A stretch of DNA of 64,000 nt, taken from the NCBI GenBank assembly GCA_031216915.1, contig CM062292.1, positions 68,250,790-68,314,789 on the forward strand, in the 5' to 3' direction. The position numbers and the translations under genes were made by a program. The stretch comes from Pictodentalium vernedei. Its lineage: Eukaryota > Mollusca > Scaphopoda > Dentaliida > Dentaliidae. How positions within the stretch are numbered: position 1 is the first letter of the stretch; the number at the start of each line of letters is the position of its first letter. Positions 47,501-58,700 of the stretch are shown one piece after another. Under the pieces are notes generated by a model that worked only from the letters and a program-made list of their open reading frames with translations, did not search any database and was not told where the DNA came from.

Positions 47501-47912
47501 CATTTTTGACTATATTGTTATCATGACTGTTTTATTATACATTTATTTTGTTAATCGGTGCGTATTGTACATGTATGTGTTAAGATGTGCGTTTTGTATG
47601 TATGTTCTGTGCTATGCTGTTATATGTTACTATACTATACCAATAAACATTGTTAGATTTGTTTCGGTATTCTCTTTTTTTACCCCAATTTGCCATCGCC
47701 CCGTTTCCCATCACCGAGTTATATCTCGCCCACACGCTTCTATTTCAATTCCAGTCGAAAAAAAGAAACCCACACCAAATCAGAGATTAGAAATATTCTC
47801 CATTTTGGTGCGGCTTTCTCTGTCAATAATATATCCCGGCCCTTAGGGATATTCTCTGCATTGGTGTGGTGCTATTAATTATCACCTTGATCATTGCATG
47901 TAACACTATTAC

Positions 47913-47985
47913 CTTCTGGTGGCGAGTTGGCCCGGGTGCTTGGTGGCGAGTTGGCCCGGTGGCGACTTGGCTCATTCCCGATGGT
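47913..47985. repeat. GGTGGCGAGTTGGCCCGG iterated motif
   Basis: Three tandem variants of GGTGGCGAGTTGGCCCGG. The same motif occurs at 46492-46537, and its complement (CGCCACC) opens the left terminus at 40515. It probably marks a MULE-like terminus. Confidence 0.7.
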
Positions 47986-48041
47986 TACAAGGGCCTAACT
48001 GTTTTCCATGCTATGATGGGCAACATTGCTCGTCCCTTTTC

Positions 48042-48341
48042 TACAGTTAAAAGTAGAAGTCCTGTCATGAAATGCGCACAAATATCACGTCGATCTGCGC
48101 GTTAATCTACGCGTTATGACCATAGTAAAGTTATCAAATTCTGTACATATGGCCTGTGCACAAGCAACGTTTCAGCCAATGGACCTCATTGGCAGAAACA
48201 TTGCCTGTGTTTGCTATGAGTAACCAGGAGAACCTGCTGTGCTTTGGATGCCATTCGATATGGCAATTGCGCGCAATTCTAACGGGCAATTAAGCCTAGA
48301 TGTGCGCACAATTCGTGACAGGACTTCTAGTTTTAACTGTA
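48042..48341. mobile_element. TA-flanked hairpin MITE, copy 6 (stem collapsed)
   Basis: Same ends as the other copies, but the central hairpin is shortened: AATGGACCTCATTGGCAG replaces the two-arm stem. Length about 300 bp. Confidence 0.85.
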
Positions 48342-49642
48342 TTTTCTTATCTGTCCCCAACTAAGTGAGCCATATTTAACCCACACCTGATATTTGCCAC
48401 ATACCATCCTCTAAGCAAGTGATCGGAACCATTCCGTTTGTTGACCTGGAATATAACTTATAATAATATAGACACTAGAGTGTTCATTTATTTGACATCA
48501 CATCCTCATTCTGAATTTTCTTGCTTTTCTCATTTTTGACCTGGGGTTTTGGTAAACAACGATTTTCCCAGAGAATGACATCTCAAATTCTGAGATAACC
48601 TACCGGGTATTTACCGTTCATCTGGATATAATAAAGAGGAACGATTACAGTACGGCCATCGCGGTGCTTCATTGGTGGAAATTTCAGTAGGTGTCATAGC
48701 GGATCATCTCTGAAATATATGCATGGAAAAATGCCCACCCACAGATTTTGGTCCATCCCCAATGGCCCTACTGTATGACAATTCACAGATTTTGAATGCA
48801 TCTGCGACAAGCACATGGTGGTGTCAGCTGTCTTAGGGAGTTTGAGTATTGAACAGAGGGGGCTTCTCACAGGAACATTTCAAAACGGTGCTATCAAATA
48901 GGGTTATAAGACCCAACTTTGTGACAAACTGTTTGCAGTTCCAGACGAACAACTTTTCGGTTATCTGTTTTTACCTGCATCGTCAGCGGCAGAGCAGGTC
49001 TATTAACCGCTCGACTCCGTCCATCAGTCCATCCGTCCGTCAGTCCGTCCATCCAAAACACTTCTTCCATCAAAATTTTCTTGGCTTCTATGAAAGGGAA
49101 TGATTTTATATTTTGTCTGCTGCTTCATAATGATGAGTTGTATCGTGTATCTAATTTTCAGATCTGCCGTGCAGCCACTTCCTGTTTGCCGATACTTTGA
49201 AATTTGACTGTACTCACTGAACATTGAAATTTTTCGTCACACTTTTCTCGGCTTCTATGCGACGGATTCATTCAGTATCTCACCTGGAGCTTGATAATGT
49301 TGAGTTGTATCGTGTATGCAATAATCAATTGCATGCAGCGACGCAGGTCCAGTATTGGTCTTGTTTCATTTAGATAACCACCAGAGGAACGATAAAATCG
49401 TTCCTCTCAAATTTTGTGGCCTGTTTTTCCATGCTTAGGACAATTCCCATGGAAGATATGTCATAAGTTAATAGAGGCACATTAACCATTCTTCATCATA
49501 GTCTGCTTGACTTTTTATTGTTATTTTTTTCCCATTTTTATCATGCAATAAAGTTTGTAGAACAAGTTTTCCACTTGTACACTCTTTTAGATTTTCAGGG
49601 TTTTAAAATGATACTACAGTGTGCAGAGGTTCACGTGTACAG
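48342..49642. other. Unassigned noncoding with invertebrate dispersed-repeat tracts
   Basis: CCGTCCATCAGTCCATCCGT (49016-49050) and two similar blocks around TTCTCGGCTTCTATG and TGAGTTGTATCGTGTAT (49075-49325), suggesting a ~170-bp diverged tandem pair. No coding exon seen. Confidence 0.45.
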
Positions 49643-50210
49643 TAGTACTCAAATGATTAGTCGACTAGTCGATGTCGACTCTGGGCAAACCAGTAGTCGA
49701 ATCTCAATTGTGCATTCGACTAGTCGGAGGAGTTCAAGCTTTTAGGTAAATAGTATCCCTTCTGTGCCACTGTCAGACAGTTTGAACAGCAATATTGGGC
49801 AATCAATGTATACATCTATTGCCATCTAATAGTAGTGACAGTAGTTTGTTTTAACTGGTTCTAGTAGAGTGCTGAATTATTTTGGGCTATCAGGATATGT
49901 TATTAATTTGCCTTGTTGCAATTTATGGGAGAGTGCCTATAGGCACTCTCCCATAAATCGCAACAAGGCAAATTAAATAAGACAATATAATTTCACTCTT
50001 AGCATAATTAGAAGCACATTAACAGAATAATGTTCCAGTAAGTTGCTGTATATGAATGCCCAAGTGAAGCCAAATTTGGACCTTCAGCACTCTACCAGAA
50101 CACCAACACTGTTATAAGGAGACAAGTTATCACCAATGACTAGTCAAAGTCGACTTAACTTTTGGGTATTGACTAGTCGACTTTGGAATTCACTAGTCGT
50201 TTGAGCACTA
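49643..50210. mobile_element. hAT nonautonomous element with 8-bp duplication
   Basis: Flanked by the exact octamer GTGTACAG (49635-49642 and 50211-50218). Ends TAGTACTCAAATGATTAGTC and the inverse GACTAGTC...GTCGTTTGAGCACTA; subterminal GACTAGTCGAC repeats at both sides. An 8-bp duplication and this layout are diagnostic of hAT. No transposase. Hosts the MITE at 49859-50100. Confidence 0.88.
49859..50100. mobile_element. Hairpin-cored MITE ('AGAGTGCT' family), copy 2
   Basis: Ends TTCTAGTAGAGTGCTGAA and TTCAGCACTCTACCAGAA, with central stem TTGCCTTGTTGCAATTTATG / CATAAATCGCAACAAGGCAA flanking GGGAGAGTGCCTATAGGCAC. Nested inside the hAT element, so it is the younger insertion. Confidence 0.8.
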
Positions 50211-50292
50211 GTGTACAGCTGGGAGTGATGTCTTTATCATTTGTGATTCCAGGAGAAAATAATCAAGTTCTCCGAGTCTCACTCGTTTTTAA

Positions 50293-50402
50293 CCCTTTAC
50301 CTAACGAATCGACCGCATCCGCCCACGTAATATGCAAATTCAGCAGTTGAAAAAATATTATTTTTCAAACAATTTGAACAAAACCATATCATGTGACCCC
50401 TA
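50293..50402. mobile_element. TTAA-type MITE, left half only
   Basis: TTAA (50289-50292) then CCCTTTACCTAACGAATCG through AACCATATCATGTGACCCC, stopping precisely at the start of the palindrome centre. The right arm is missing. Confidence 0.7.
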
Positions 50403-50959
50403 CTATCAATCAAATTGGACCCACTAGCTATTGTACACCAGTGCTGAATATCGAGTCCAAACTTGGACCCAAAGTCTGTAATGTAAATTTTTATGCAGTA
50501 CGACCCGCATGATGTTCCACCTCAGAACTTTAGATTATGGACTTTGCGTCCACTGAAATTTGAATACTGAAGTTTCTTAAGAGCGAATTGGGCCGAAACT
50601 GATTGAAGCTGACTTAATTTACCAAAACTGACCTAGATGGAAAAAGATTATTTGACGATTTTGACGCATGTCTGACTCTCTGTATTATAGAATTTCAAGG
50701 TTTTCATTTTCTGTTGGATGGTTGACAACGTGAACGTCGCAAGAAGAACAAGGAGACTTTGAGTTGAGTTTTTAGAAGATTGTGCTTCTAGGGGAAAAGG
50801 GTTTGTGGTGTTAGGAGAATTTAGAGACAATGCAGAAATTTTAAAAAAAATTAAATTTAAAAGATAAAGATTTAAATGAAATTAGAGTTGGTTATTATTC
50901 TACAAACTCCCTTACGAAGTACTGCTAAAACCTGGCCATGGTATCCCTTGATCAAATGC

Positions 50960-51700
50960 TATCATATCAGAGCTGGGTGACAGAGCCGTGGAGATGAAAT
51001 TCAGGCCCCAGGGTTAATTCTGTGATAGACTGGGGCCCCCTTTTGATAGGGTCTGGATACTGATGCCAAAGAAGGTATCTGCCATGAGTGCCAAAGGCAC
51101 AAGTGATGATAGGGGAACACCCCCCCCCCCCAAAAAAAAAAAAAAAAAATGAATTATTAAATGGAGACTTTTGGTGGCTTTTGGATTTCAAAATCCCGTT
51201 TTCTTTATCGTCAAAATGACCCTTTTTAGCAGCATGTTTCCAAAATACTAGTATGCAGTGACCTAGAGTTATAGCTTTCGACTGCACAATTCTTGCAGTG
51301 ATAACTTTTATTATATCAAGTTGATTTAATAAAGTTATCAATTCAAGACTCATGCTGTCCAAAACTACAACCTTTGGTCAAATACAGAGTTCCATACACG
51401 ATACCCCCCCCCCCCCCCCCCCCCCCCCCTTAACATTTAGTTCTGTTCCAATTCTACTCTATTTTATTCCAATGCAACAGGCAACTTATCTTTCTGGTTC
51501 TCACTCAGGGATAGGGACCAGACTTGGCACATGAGTCAGAACTTTGTGGGGGGGGGGGGGGAGGGGAGGGGGGTGAGAGGGAGAGGGGGGGGGTGGCTGG
51601 CATGACCCAAGAATCCTGAACTCCTGGGCCAAGCCTGGGTCCCCTAAAGTTCCGGGCTTCAGAGTTACTACCCCAGGTCCCCCACCCTTTCCCAGACTTT
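50960..51700 (-). repeat. Older inverted relative of the 23.3-24.4 kb unit
   Basis: The minus strand carries GTCACTGCAT..., GAATTGTGCAGTCGAAAGCT, AAGTTATCACTGCAAGAATT, CAGGGTTAATTC and the upstream GGCCCAGAACTTTG-like block, colinear with 23286-24430. C and G homopolymers (51121-51132, 51403-51430, 51547-51590) interrupt it. Confidence 0.7.
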
Positions 51701-52094
51701 GCTGGCTGAAAGCAAACTGATGTTGGAGGGACCGGAGACTCTGGTGCCTTCATGGCCTGTCAGGAGCTGTGTGTCCCTTCTACATTGGTACAAATGCCTT
51801 ACTGTACACCCTCAATACCTCACACTCTTATAAATTGATTGCTTCCATTTCTTCACCCAATTTGAAGTACTTTTTTGAAGTTTCTTCCTCCATTCCTGAT
51901 AACCTGCCAGGCCTTTAGATTACTCCAATTTCACACCGTTTACATGTGTACCCAAATTAGAGACGGTGTGATGACTTCAAGAAAAATATTTTAATTCTCT
52001 GTGCCTCTTCTTCATTTGAGAATAACTTGCATCATAATATGGCCACAGAAACACAAAGAAAGGCATGGCAATAAAACATACATGTAACAGGATA
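51700..52094. other. Unassigned noncoding
   Basis: Nothing recognised. Confidence 0.4.
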
Positions 52095-52470
52095 AGCCCC
52101 ACAAAGTACATGTAGATCTTCTGTTTCTCAGGCCATCGTTTGTAGAATTGCATGTGGGCGGCAGTTTTTTATTTTATTTTTGTAATTATTTATTTGTCAT
52201 CGAAAGTTCATGTTCTTGGTTTGTTTAATGTTTTAGACCTCATAAACTACAGAATACCTTAGTATGGGTGGTGGTGTATTTTGGTTGTGTAATGCTAAAG
52301 CATTACAAAGCCTTGTTGCACTTAAGGAAAATATGTATCAATTTTATCAACCTTGGTAAAATATTGAACATAAACAATTCAATTTTTATTTGTAAGTTTG
52401 CATTGGTTATAAAAAGAGAGCATGAGGCAGCCAAAGGACCATGCGGGAGAGCACGAGAAACAGTTTTTAG
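52095..52470 (+). repeat. Dispersed repeat, partner of 12640-13060
   Basis: Colinear with 12640-13060, differing by small indels. It runs directly into the next repeat (52476) through GAGAAACAG. Confidence 0.65.
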
Positions 52471-52475
52471 CTCAA

Positions 52476-54570
52476 CTTTGGCGAAGTCAAATTTGAGCTT
52501 ACGCCATGGCCATTCGTCCGTCTGTCCGTCTGTCCATCAACAATTCAATACGGCTCGGGCTAGAGGCCGTATTTATGAACCGATCTTTACGAAACTTCTT
52601 GGGTACCTTTGTTATGACCGTGGGATGAGAACGATTGTTTTGGGGTTCGATCCGAAATTCAAGTTGGCCACTGGCGGCCATTTTGTACAGACTTAGGTGA
52701 AATCAGATTTTTGCGCAGAACTTCCATATGAAAGTGCTGAATTGAATAAGAATAATTTTTTGTATGAATGTTTAGTACCATGGGATACATCACATATAAT
52801 ACTGGTTTTTTTCTCGTACATAAATTATGCAAATTAGACTAACTTTAATGTATTTAGTGTTACTTTCAGCACTGTAAGTGCAAATGCCAATACGACTCGG
52901 GCTAGAGGCCGTATTTATAAACCGATCTTTATGAAACTTCTTGGGTACCTTTGGGATCAATGTGGGACGAGAACGAGTGTTTTTGGGTGCGGTCCAAAAT
53001 TCAAGATGGCCGATGGCAGCCATTTTGTACAAAATTAGGTGCAATCAGATTTTTGCGCAGAATTTCCATATGAAAGCGCTGATTTGAAAATTTTTTTGTG
53101 TGAATGTTTAGTGCCATGGGATACATCACATATAATACAGGTTTTTTTCTCATGCAGAAACTATGCAAATTAGATGAACTTTGATTTTTTCAGTGCTACT
53201 TACACACTGTAAGTACACATGTCAATACGGCTCGGGCTAGAGGCTGTATTTATCAACCGATCTTCAAAAAACTTCTTGGGTACCTCTGTTATCACCTTGG
53301 GACGAGAATGAGTGTTTCTGAATGCAGTCCAAAATTTAAGATGGCTGCCAGTGGCCATTTTGTACCAAAATTAGGTCAAATCAGTTTTTTGTACACAACT
53401 TCTATACGGCTCAGGCTAGAGGCCGTATTTATGAACCGATCTTTACGAAACTTCTTGGGTACCTTTGTTATCACCGTGGGATGAGAACGAGTGTTTTGGG
53501 GTGTGGTCCAAAATTTAAGATGGCCACCAGCAGCCATTTTGTACCAAAATTAGTGCAATCAGTCTTTTGTACAGAACATCTGTATGAAAGTTCTGATTTG
53601 AATAAATTTTTGTATGAATGTTTAATAAAATGGAATACATCACATACAGTACGGGTTTTTTTCTCGTGCAGAAATTATGCAAATTAGATGAATTTTGATT
53701 TATTTAGTGCTACTTATACACTGTAAGTGCACATGTCAATACGGCTCGGGCTAGAGGTTGTATTTATCAACCGATCTTCACGAAACTTCTTGGGTACCTT
53801 TATTATCACCTTGGGATGAGAACGAGTGTTTCTGGGTGTGGTCCAAAATTCAAGATAGCTGCCAGTGGCCATTTTGTACCAAAATTAGGTCCAATCAGTT
53901 TTTTGTACACAACTTCTATACGGCTCAGACTAGAGGCTGTATTTATGAACTGATCTGTACGAAACTTCTTGGGTAACTTTGTTATCACCGTTGGATGAGA
54001 ACGAGTGTTTTTGGGTGCTGTCCAAAATTCAAGATGGCCACCAAAATTAGTGCAATCAGTTTTTTATACAGAACTTCTGTATGAAAGTTCTGATTTGAAT
54101 AAATTTTTGTAGGAATGTTTAACATGGAATACATCACATATAATACAGGTTTTTTTCTTGTGCAGAAATTATGCAAATTAGATGAACTTTGATTTATTCA
54201 GTGCTACTTATACACTGTAAGTGCACATGTCAATACGGCTCGGGCTAGAGTCTGTATTTATGAACTGATCTTCACGAAACTTCTTGGGGTACCTTTGTTA
54301 TCACCTTCTGATAGGAACGAGTGTTTTTGGGTGCCTTTGTTATCACTGTGCTATGAGGACAGATATTTCTGGGTTTTGTCAGACCCACTCTGGGACTCAA
54401 AAATTTCTTTTCTAGTTTAGCTTCTGTCACCCCACTTTTACAATACTTTACCTATATATTTGTTACAGGCTATGGTCAGCATTTATGTACAGGCCGTTAC
54501 AATACTTTACATATACCTTTGTTATCAGGTCATTACCTAGATGTTTGTCATTGCTGTGTCACATACTATA
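52476..54570 (+). repeat. Large dispersed repeat with alternating ~180/330-bp units
   Basis: It opens with TTTAGCTCAACTTTGGCGAA and CGTCCGTCTGTCCGTCTG. The block TACGGCTCGGGCTAGAGGCC then recurs near 52550, 52895, 53225, 53405, 53738, 53918 and 54235, i.e. spacings of about 345, 330, 180, 333, 180 and 317. Long units add AAGTTCTGATTTGAATAA...TACATCACATATAATACAGG. It ends with GTTACAGGCTATGGTCAGC and GTCATTGCTGTGTCACATAC. No protein family was recognised in any frame. Confidence 0.8.
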
Positions 54571-54731
54571 CATGTCTAAAACAAGTTGAGCTACAGTGTC
54601 ATTGACACTTTCATTCAAATTTTGCACACTGCATTGTACATGTAGCTCTGCCCTTACAAAGGCAATAGAGCTTTTCTGATAGAGATTTGACCATTGTCCC
54701 TTCATTGTCAACAATTTGTTTATCTGGGATA

Positions 54732-55061
54732 TCTCAGTAGGTAGAGATGCAGGCTGCAAGCCAAGAGGTCCTTGGTTGGAATCCCACCTGTAGGAACCGC
54801 GTTGTGTCCTTGGGCAAGACACTTCACCCCCATTTCCCACATGGGGGCACAGCGGCATTGTGTACTAAGACATACTGCACGTCAATGGTGCACTTGACTT
54901 CAACCAATGGCAACCCTGCTTGTGTGGAGTTAGTATGTTGGGAAGCCTGACAGTTGTTCACTGGTTCTCTCCAGATACTCTGTCTTCCTCCATCCTAAAA
55001 CTGTCTGACACGAAGTGCCCCTGGCTGTCAAAAGTGTTGTTAAACCCCAATAAATAAATAA
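54732..55061 (+). mobile_element. tRNA-headed SINE with 10-bp target duplication
   Basis: The direct repeat ATCTGGGATA is at 54722-54731 and 55062-55071. The head has ATCTCAGTAGGTAGAGATGC (box A) and TTGGTTGGAATCCC (box B). The body is TGTCCTTGGGCAAGACACTT, GGGGGCACAGCGGCATTGTG, GTGGAGTTAGTATGTTGGGA, and the tail CCCCAATAAATAAATAAAT. The left duplication overlaps the expected first bases of the tRNA head. Confidence 0.82.
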
Positions 55062-55071
55062 ATCTGGGATA

Positions 55072-55496
55072 CAGTATCTTAACCACTGAATAGCTCAGCA
55101 AAAACTTATTAACACGTGTATTATGAGTACATGTAGACAGTGTGTTATGCACCATAATAAAATCTGTATCCCAAGGTCAGTTTCAGATCACGATATTTTC
55201 TTTAACCCTTTACCTAACGTAATGGCCAAAAACGGCCGGCGCTATTCTCAAAAATCGCCAATTAATTTTCATTATTTTTTTCATTTTTTGTCTCAAAAAC
55301 ATAGGTTATGATCCCTCGTTGGAACTAGCTGGACGAGCTTGTTCCAACGAGGGGTCATAACTTATGTTTTTGAGACAAAAAATGAAAAAAATTAGTTATT
55401 CAAGAATTATTTTTGCAAGAGTCGTCTGCTTTTCAGGTTAGGTAAAGGGTTAACTGGGGATATAAGAATCCAATATGTGTGTTTGTCCAGGAGATT
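55072..55496. repeat. Diverged ~145-bp array, left of DIRS-B, with TTAA MITE
   Basis: AACCACTGAATAGCTCAGCA...TTATTAACACGTGTATTATG...AAATCTGTATCCCAAGGTCA has relatives right of DIRS-B at 62025-62311 and 62996-63190 (CAACCACTGAATATTTTTGA, TGTATGTATTATGAATAGAT). The array was therefore split by the DIRS insertion. Confidence 0.6.
55206..55449. mobile_element. TTAA-flanked palindromic MITE
   Basis: TTAA at 55202-55205 and 55450-55453, 244 bp, the same length and subfamily as 23668-23911 (AACGTAATGGCC, GGCGCTATTCTCAAAAATCG, GTCTCAAAAACATAGGTTAT). Central palindrome GGAACTAGCTGGACGAGCTT / GTTCC. End TTAGGTAAAGGG. It stops 47 bp before DIRS-B. Confidence 0.88.
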
Positions 55497-55760
55497 ATTT
55501 CTTATCAACCTACTCACAATTGTTTACTACAGGCTTGCACTACAGTGGATGTCCCTAACTCGGATAAAATACTCTCTATTTTTGTCTTTCCCAAGCAAGT
55601 TGGGAAAGAAAAGTGGTGCAAAAGCACCAATAAAAATAAGCCAAAACTGGGTCGATTGCAACCGGCGCAGACCCAGTATGGGACGCTCTCTCCCGAGTAC
55701 AACTCCACAACTTCCGTTGCCAGTGCGCATATACCGTCTCTAAAGACTCATTCTTTTTAA
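55497..55760 (+). repeat. Left inverted terminal repeat of DIRS-B
   Basis: Starts at ATTTCTTATCAACC and runs to GACTCATTCTTTTT. It is the reverse complement of the right terminal repeat with about five differences. No target-site duplication flanks the element, as expected for recombinase-based DIRS integration. Confidence 0.85.
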
Positions 55761-58700
55761 AATCCGCTTCGTGTCGAGATGTTTTTGCACGCTTATCAGT
55801 GTTCCACCAGCTCGATGTTTGATGATTCCTGATTCATTATACCACAGTGTATCCTTTGTTTTCTCAGGAACAGTGTTTTATATATTCTCTTTTCTATTAT
55901 ATGTCCATAATGTATTTTTATTTGCTCTCTCTCGAGTCGCTCGCGAATTTCGCGTGCCACGCGGTTCAGACTTAGATTTTTTCACAATTATTGTTAATGC
56001 TTTTTTTGCAAAATTTTCTAATTGTGTTAGAGTTCGGTGTCAGCGGGGTACCACTCCTGCAGTGTTTCTTCTTTCTTTTGAGAGTAGTCTTCCTGTTGGG
56101 TGGTTCCCGGTCGACCTTCTGGGGTCTTTGTTTCTGTCACCTTTCTCTCTTCTTTGGGGGTGTTCTGTTTTCTCATCTCCACGTCTCTGCTCCTCTCACC
56201 TCTATCATGCCCAGGACAATTCCCTGTGGGCAATGTCTGCTGCCAAAGCATGTGGACGATGTACATTTGTCTTGTTCCTCCTGTAATGGGTGTTCGGCCG
56301 AGCGGCCGTGTGGTGTCTGTGGAACATGGTCTTCCACCTTCTGGGCGTCAGTAAACCGTGTCGTTCATTCTCGTGGCCGTGCCTCCCGCTCCCGCGGGAA
56401 AGGAGAACGTGGTCGTTCGGGGCCTCCCGAGTCGACTTTGTCTGGTGAGAGTTATTCCTCCTCCGTGGGGGATGTGCAGTCTTTTCCTGTGGTGGATACT
56501 GCGGGAGCCGTTGAGTGTTCTGGTGTAGAGATGCCTGGTTCCGGGACTACGGTCCCCCTCCAGTCGACATCTGAGGCTGTCACTAGGGTTGTGACTCCTC
56601 CTTCGGAGCCGAGCTGGTGTGCTCTCTCCACTATTTCACCAGCCTCAATGACTCTCGACGTATCTACTACTGCTGCTGGCCCGTCTGCTTCGTTATCTGT
56701 TTCAGCCGGCCTCGGCTTTTCGCTGCAGGGGACTGCAGGACTGTCCGATACTGTAGACGTAGGATATCGGCCTCAGCCTTCCCTGACTTCAACTCGGCGA
56801 AGTCGGAAGGGGCTGCCGGCCGAGCCCATCGCTGTAGTCTCTTCGCCGTCGAGCACCACAGTTGTGTCTTTGGATTCGGATGTTCGTAGTGGAAACACTA
56901 TGAACTCCGTGGCGTTTCCGTCTACTCACTCTGGTCACACGACCAGTTTTGGGGGACCAACGCCTTTTGTGCAGCCTGGACCTTCTGCCCCGCAGAGGTC
57001 CGCGGTGACTCTCATGAGTTCTCACAATATTGATCCTCGGGGTGCATCGTACCCCTATACACGTCTGCCTTCAGATGTTTCGGCTGCCGCCCATCGTCCC
57101 GCGTCTGTTGTTTTGGAGGATCGTGACCCTTCGCTGGTTAAGAGGGTCAGAGGTGAAGCCACTTTGCCGGTTCGCTCCCCTGTCGAACCGGTCGGTACAG
57201 GCAGTGAGCTTAGGGAGGCCCTCTCATTACTAACTCAGGTTCTTTCTAAGAGCCTTCCTGTTGCTTCCAGCGAGGCTATGGGTGGTTTCCAGGCGCCTCC
57301 TTTGGCGCCGCCTCCCGGGATTGGAAACAGGCCGGTTTCCGATTCCTCTGGTGTCCCGACACCATGGGAGGCGTCGGCTGGTTTGCCCACGATGGGCTAT
57401 GTGTCTTCCGACTCTGGGGAGGAGTCCGACATGCTTGAGGTCGAGGGCCAGCAGTCTTCGGACTTGGGGGCGGCTCTTGACTTTGTGTTTGGGGTTCTGC
57501 CTGAGCTCAAACCTGCTAACAAGCCGACAGTGTCAGCCTGGCCGCGATCATCGGTCGCGCGCCAACAGCCTATGGAGCAACCTGCTTCTGGGCGCCTTCG
57601 ACCGTGCCAGTCGGTACAGGTGGTTGAGGCTTTTTCAGCATTGGATGCCAAGCTGAATTCCAAGGCTTTGAAGACTTCGTTCTTCACCAGGGTTGACACC
57701 TTTTTGCCTCCTGTGCGTTATCGTTCCTACGATTCCACCAATCCGTCAGTCTGCCAGGCTTTGACGGTTCTGGATCAGGACTCCACTTCCCTCGGGCTTT
57801 CCAAGCCCAAGTCTGCCGTCATTCCAATGACGACTTTGGAGTCCACGTTGGGCTTATCTAGAGAGATGCTTGGCATGCTTTCTCTCTCAGATCACGTCGT
57901 CTCAGCTTTGGCTGCTTATCTGCCTCCAGATAAGTTTGACGAGGTACAGGCTCCTTTGCGTGTGCTGTCCAAGGCGCTTATGCACCTTACTCACACGTAT
58001 GCCTGTAACACGGCCAATTTGGAATTAGTTCGAAGGGACGCTGTGCTGGACACAGGACGATCCCTTCCCGAGGAGCAGCATGCTACTCTTCGATCTGCTT
58101 CTTTGGCAGGTCCGCAACTTTTCCATGGTTCCGTGTCGACGGTCCGGGATGACGTCCTACGTCATTCCAAAGATCAGCTGCTGTTTCGTCAGCTTGATCA
58201 GCCTTCTCGGGGAAGCAAGGGCCATTCCAAGCCTAACAAGTACCCTTCTGCTTCCTCTGTGAAGCAAAAGGCTGGTCCTTCTGCCGCCGCCTCTACTTCT
58301 TACTCACGGGGTAAAGGTAGGGGTCGGCAAAATCGAGGGATGCCTCAGGATTCTTCATTTAGCAGAGGAGGTGGTTTCTCCTCTCGCGGGCCTCGTCGGG
58401 GCTCGAAATGAAGGTCCTCACCTCGACTCGTCCCAGGTCGGAGGAAGGATAGCAGAGTTCGCAGACCATTGGACCACCATCACATCCGATCCATGGGTGT
58501 TAGATGTTGTTCGGTCCGGGCTGCGAATATCCTTCCGACGGCACCCCACTCTGTCAAGGGTGCCTCTTCCAACCACAGTTCCTTCAGACGTTTTACGTCG
58601 GGAACTTTTGTCCACGGAGATTGCCAATCTCCTGGCAAAGGGGGCGATCGAGGTCGTCAAGAACGTTCAGTCAGTGGGTTTCTATTCCCGCCTGTTCTTG

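Larger units (their letters stand above)
40505..47990. mobile_element. Decayed MULE-like region with iterated-motif termini
   Basis: The left terminus (40515-40725) reads CGCCACCAGGAATTATACCC then repeats of a ~20-bp motif (ACCCAAACCGTCCTCC, ACTCAAATCGTCCGCC). The inverse occurs at 46385-46540 (GCAGACGATTTGGGTCAAAT, ATGGGTGTATCCGTCCACCA, GTGGCGAGTTGGCCC) and, as GGTGGCGAGTTGGCCCGG repeats, at 47913-47985. Inside lie a PHD-like ORF (44251) and MULE-type exons (46557-46847). The most likely reading is one or two overlapping Mutator-like elements with long composite inverted termini, later filled by a LINE fragment and a second inverted motif block at 43130-43265. Confidence 0.55.

Noticed and set aside
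47430-47846. 138-aa ORF with hydrophobic segments.
   Set aside because: Overlaps a TTAA MITE end and low-complexity T-rich DNA; no plausible protein family.
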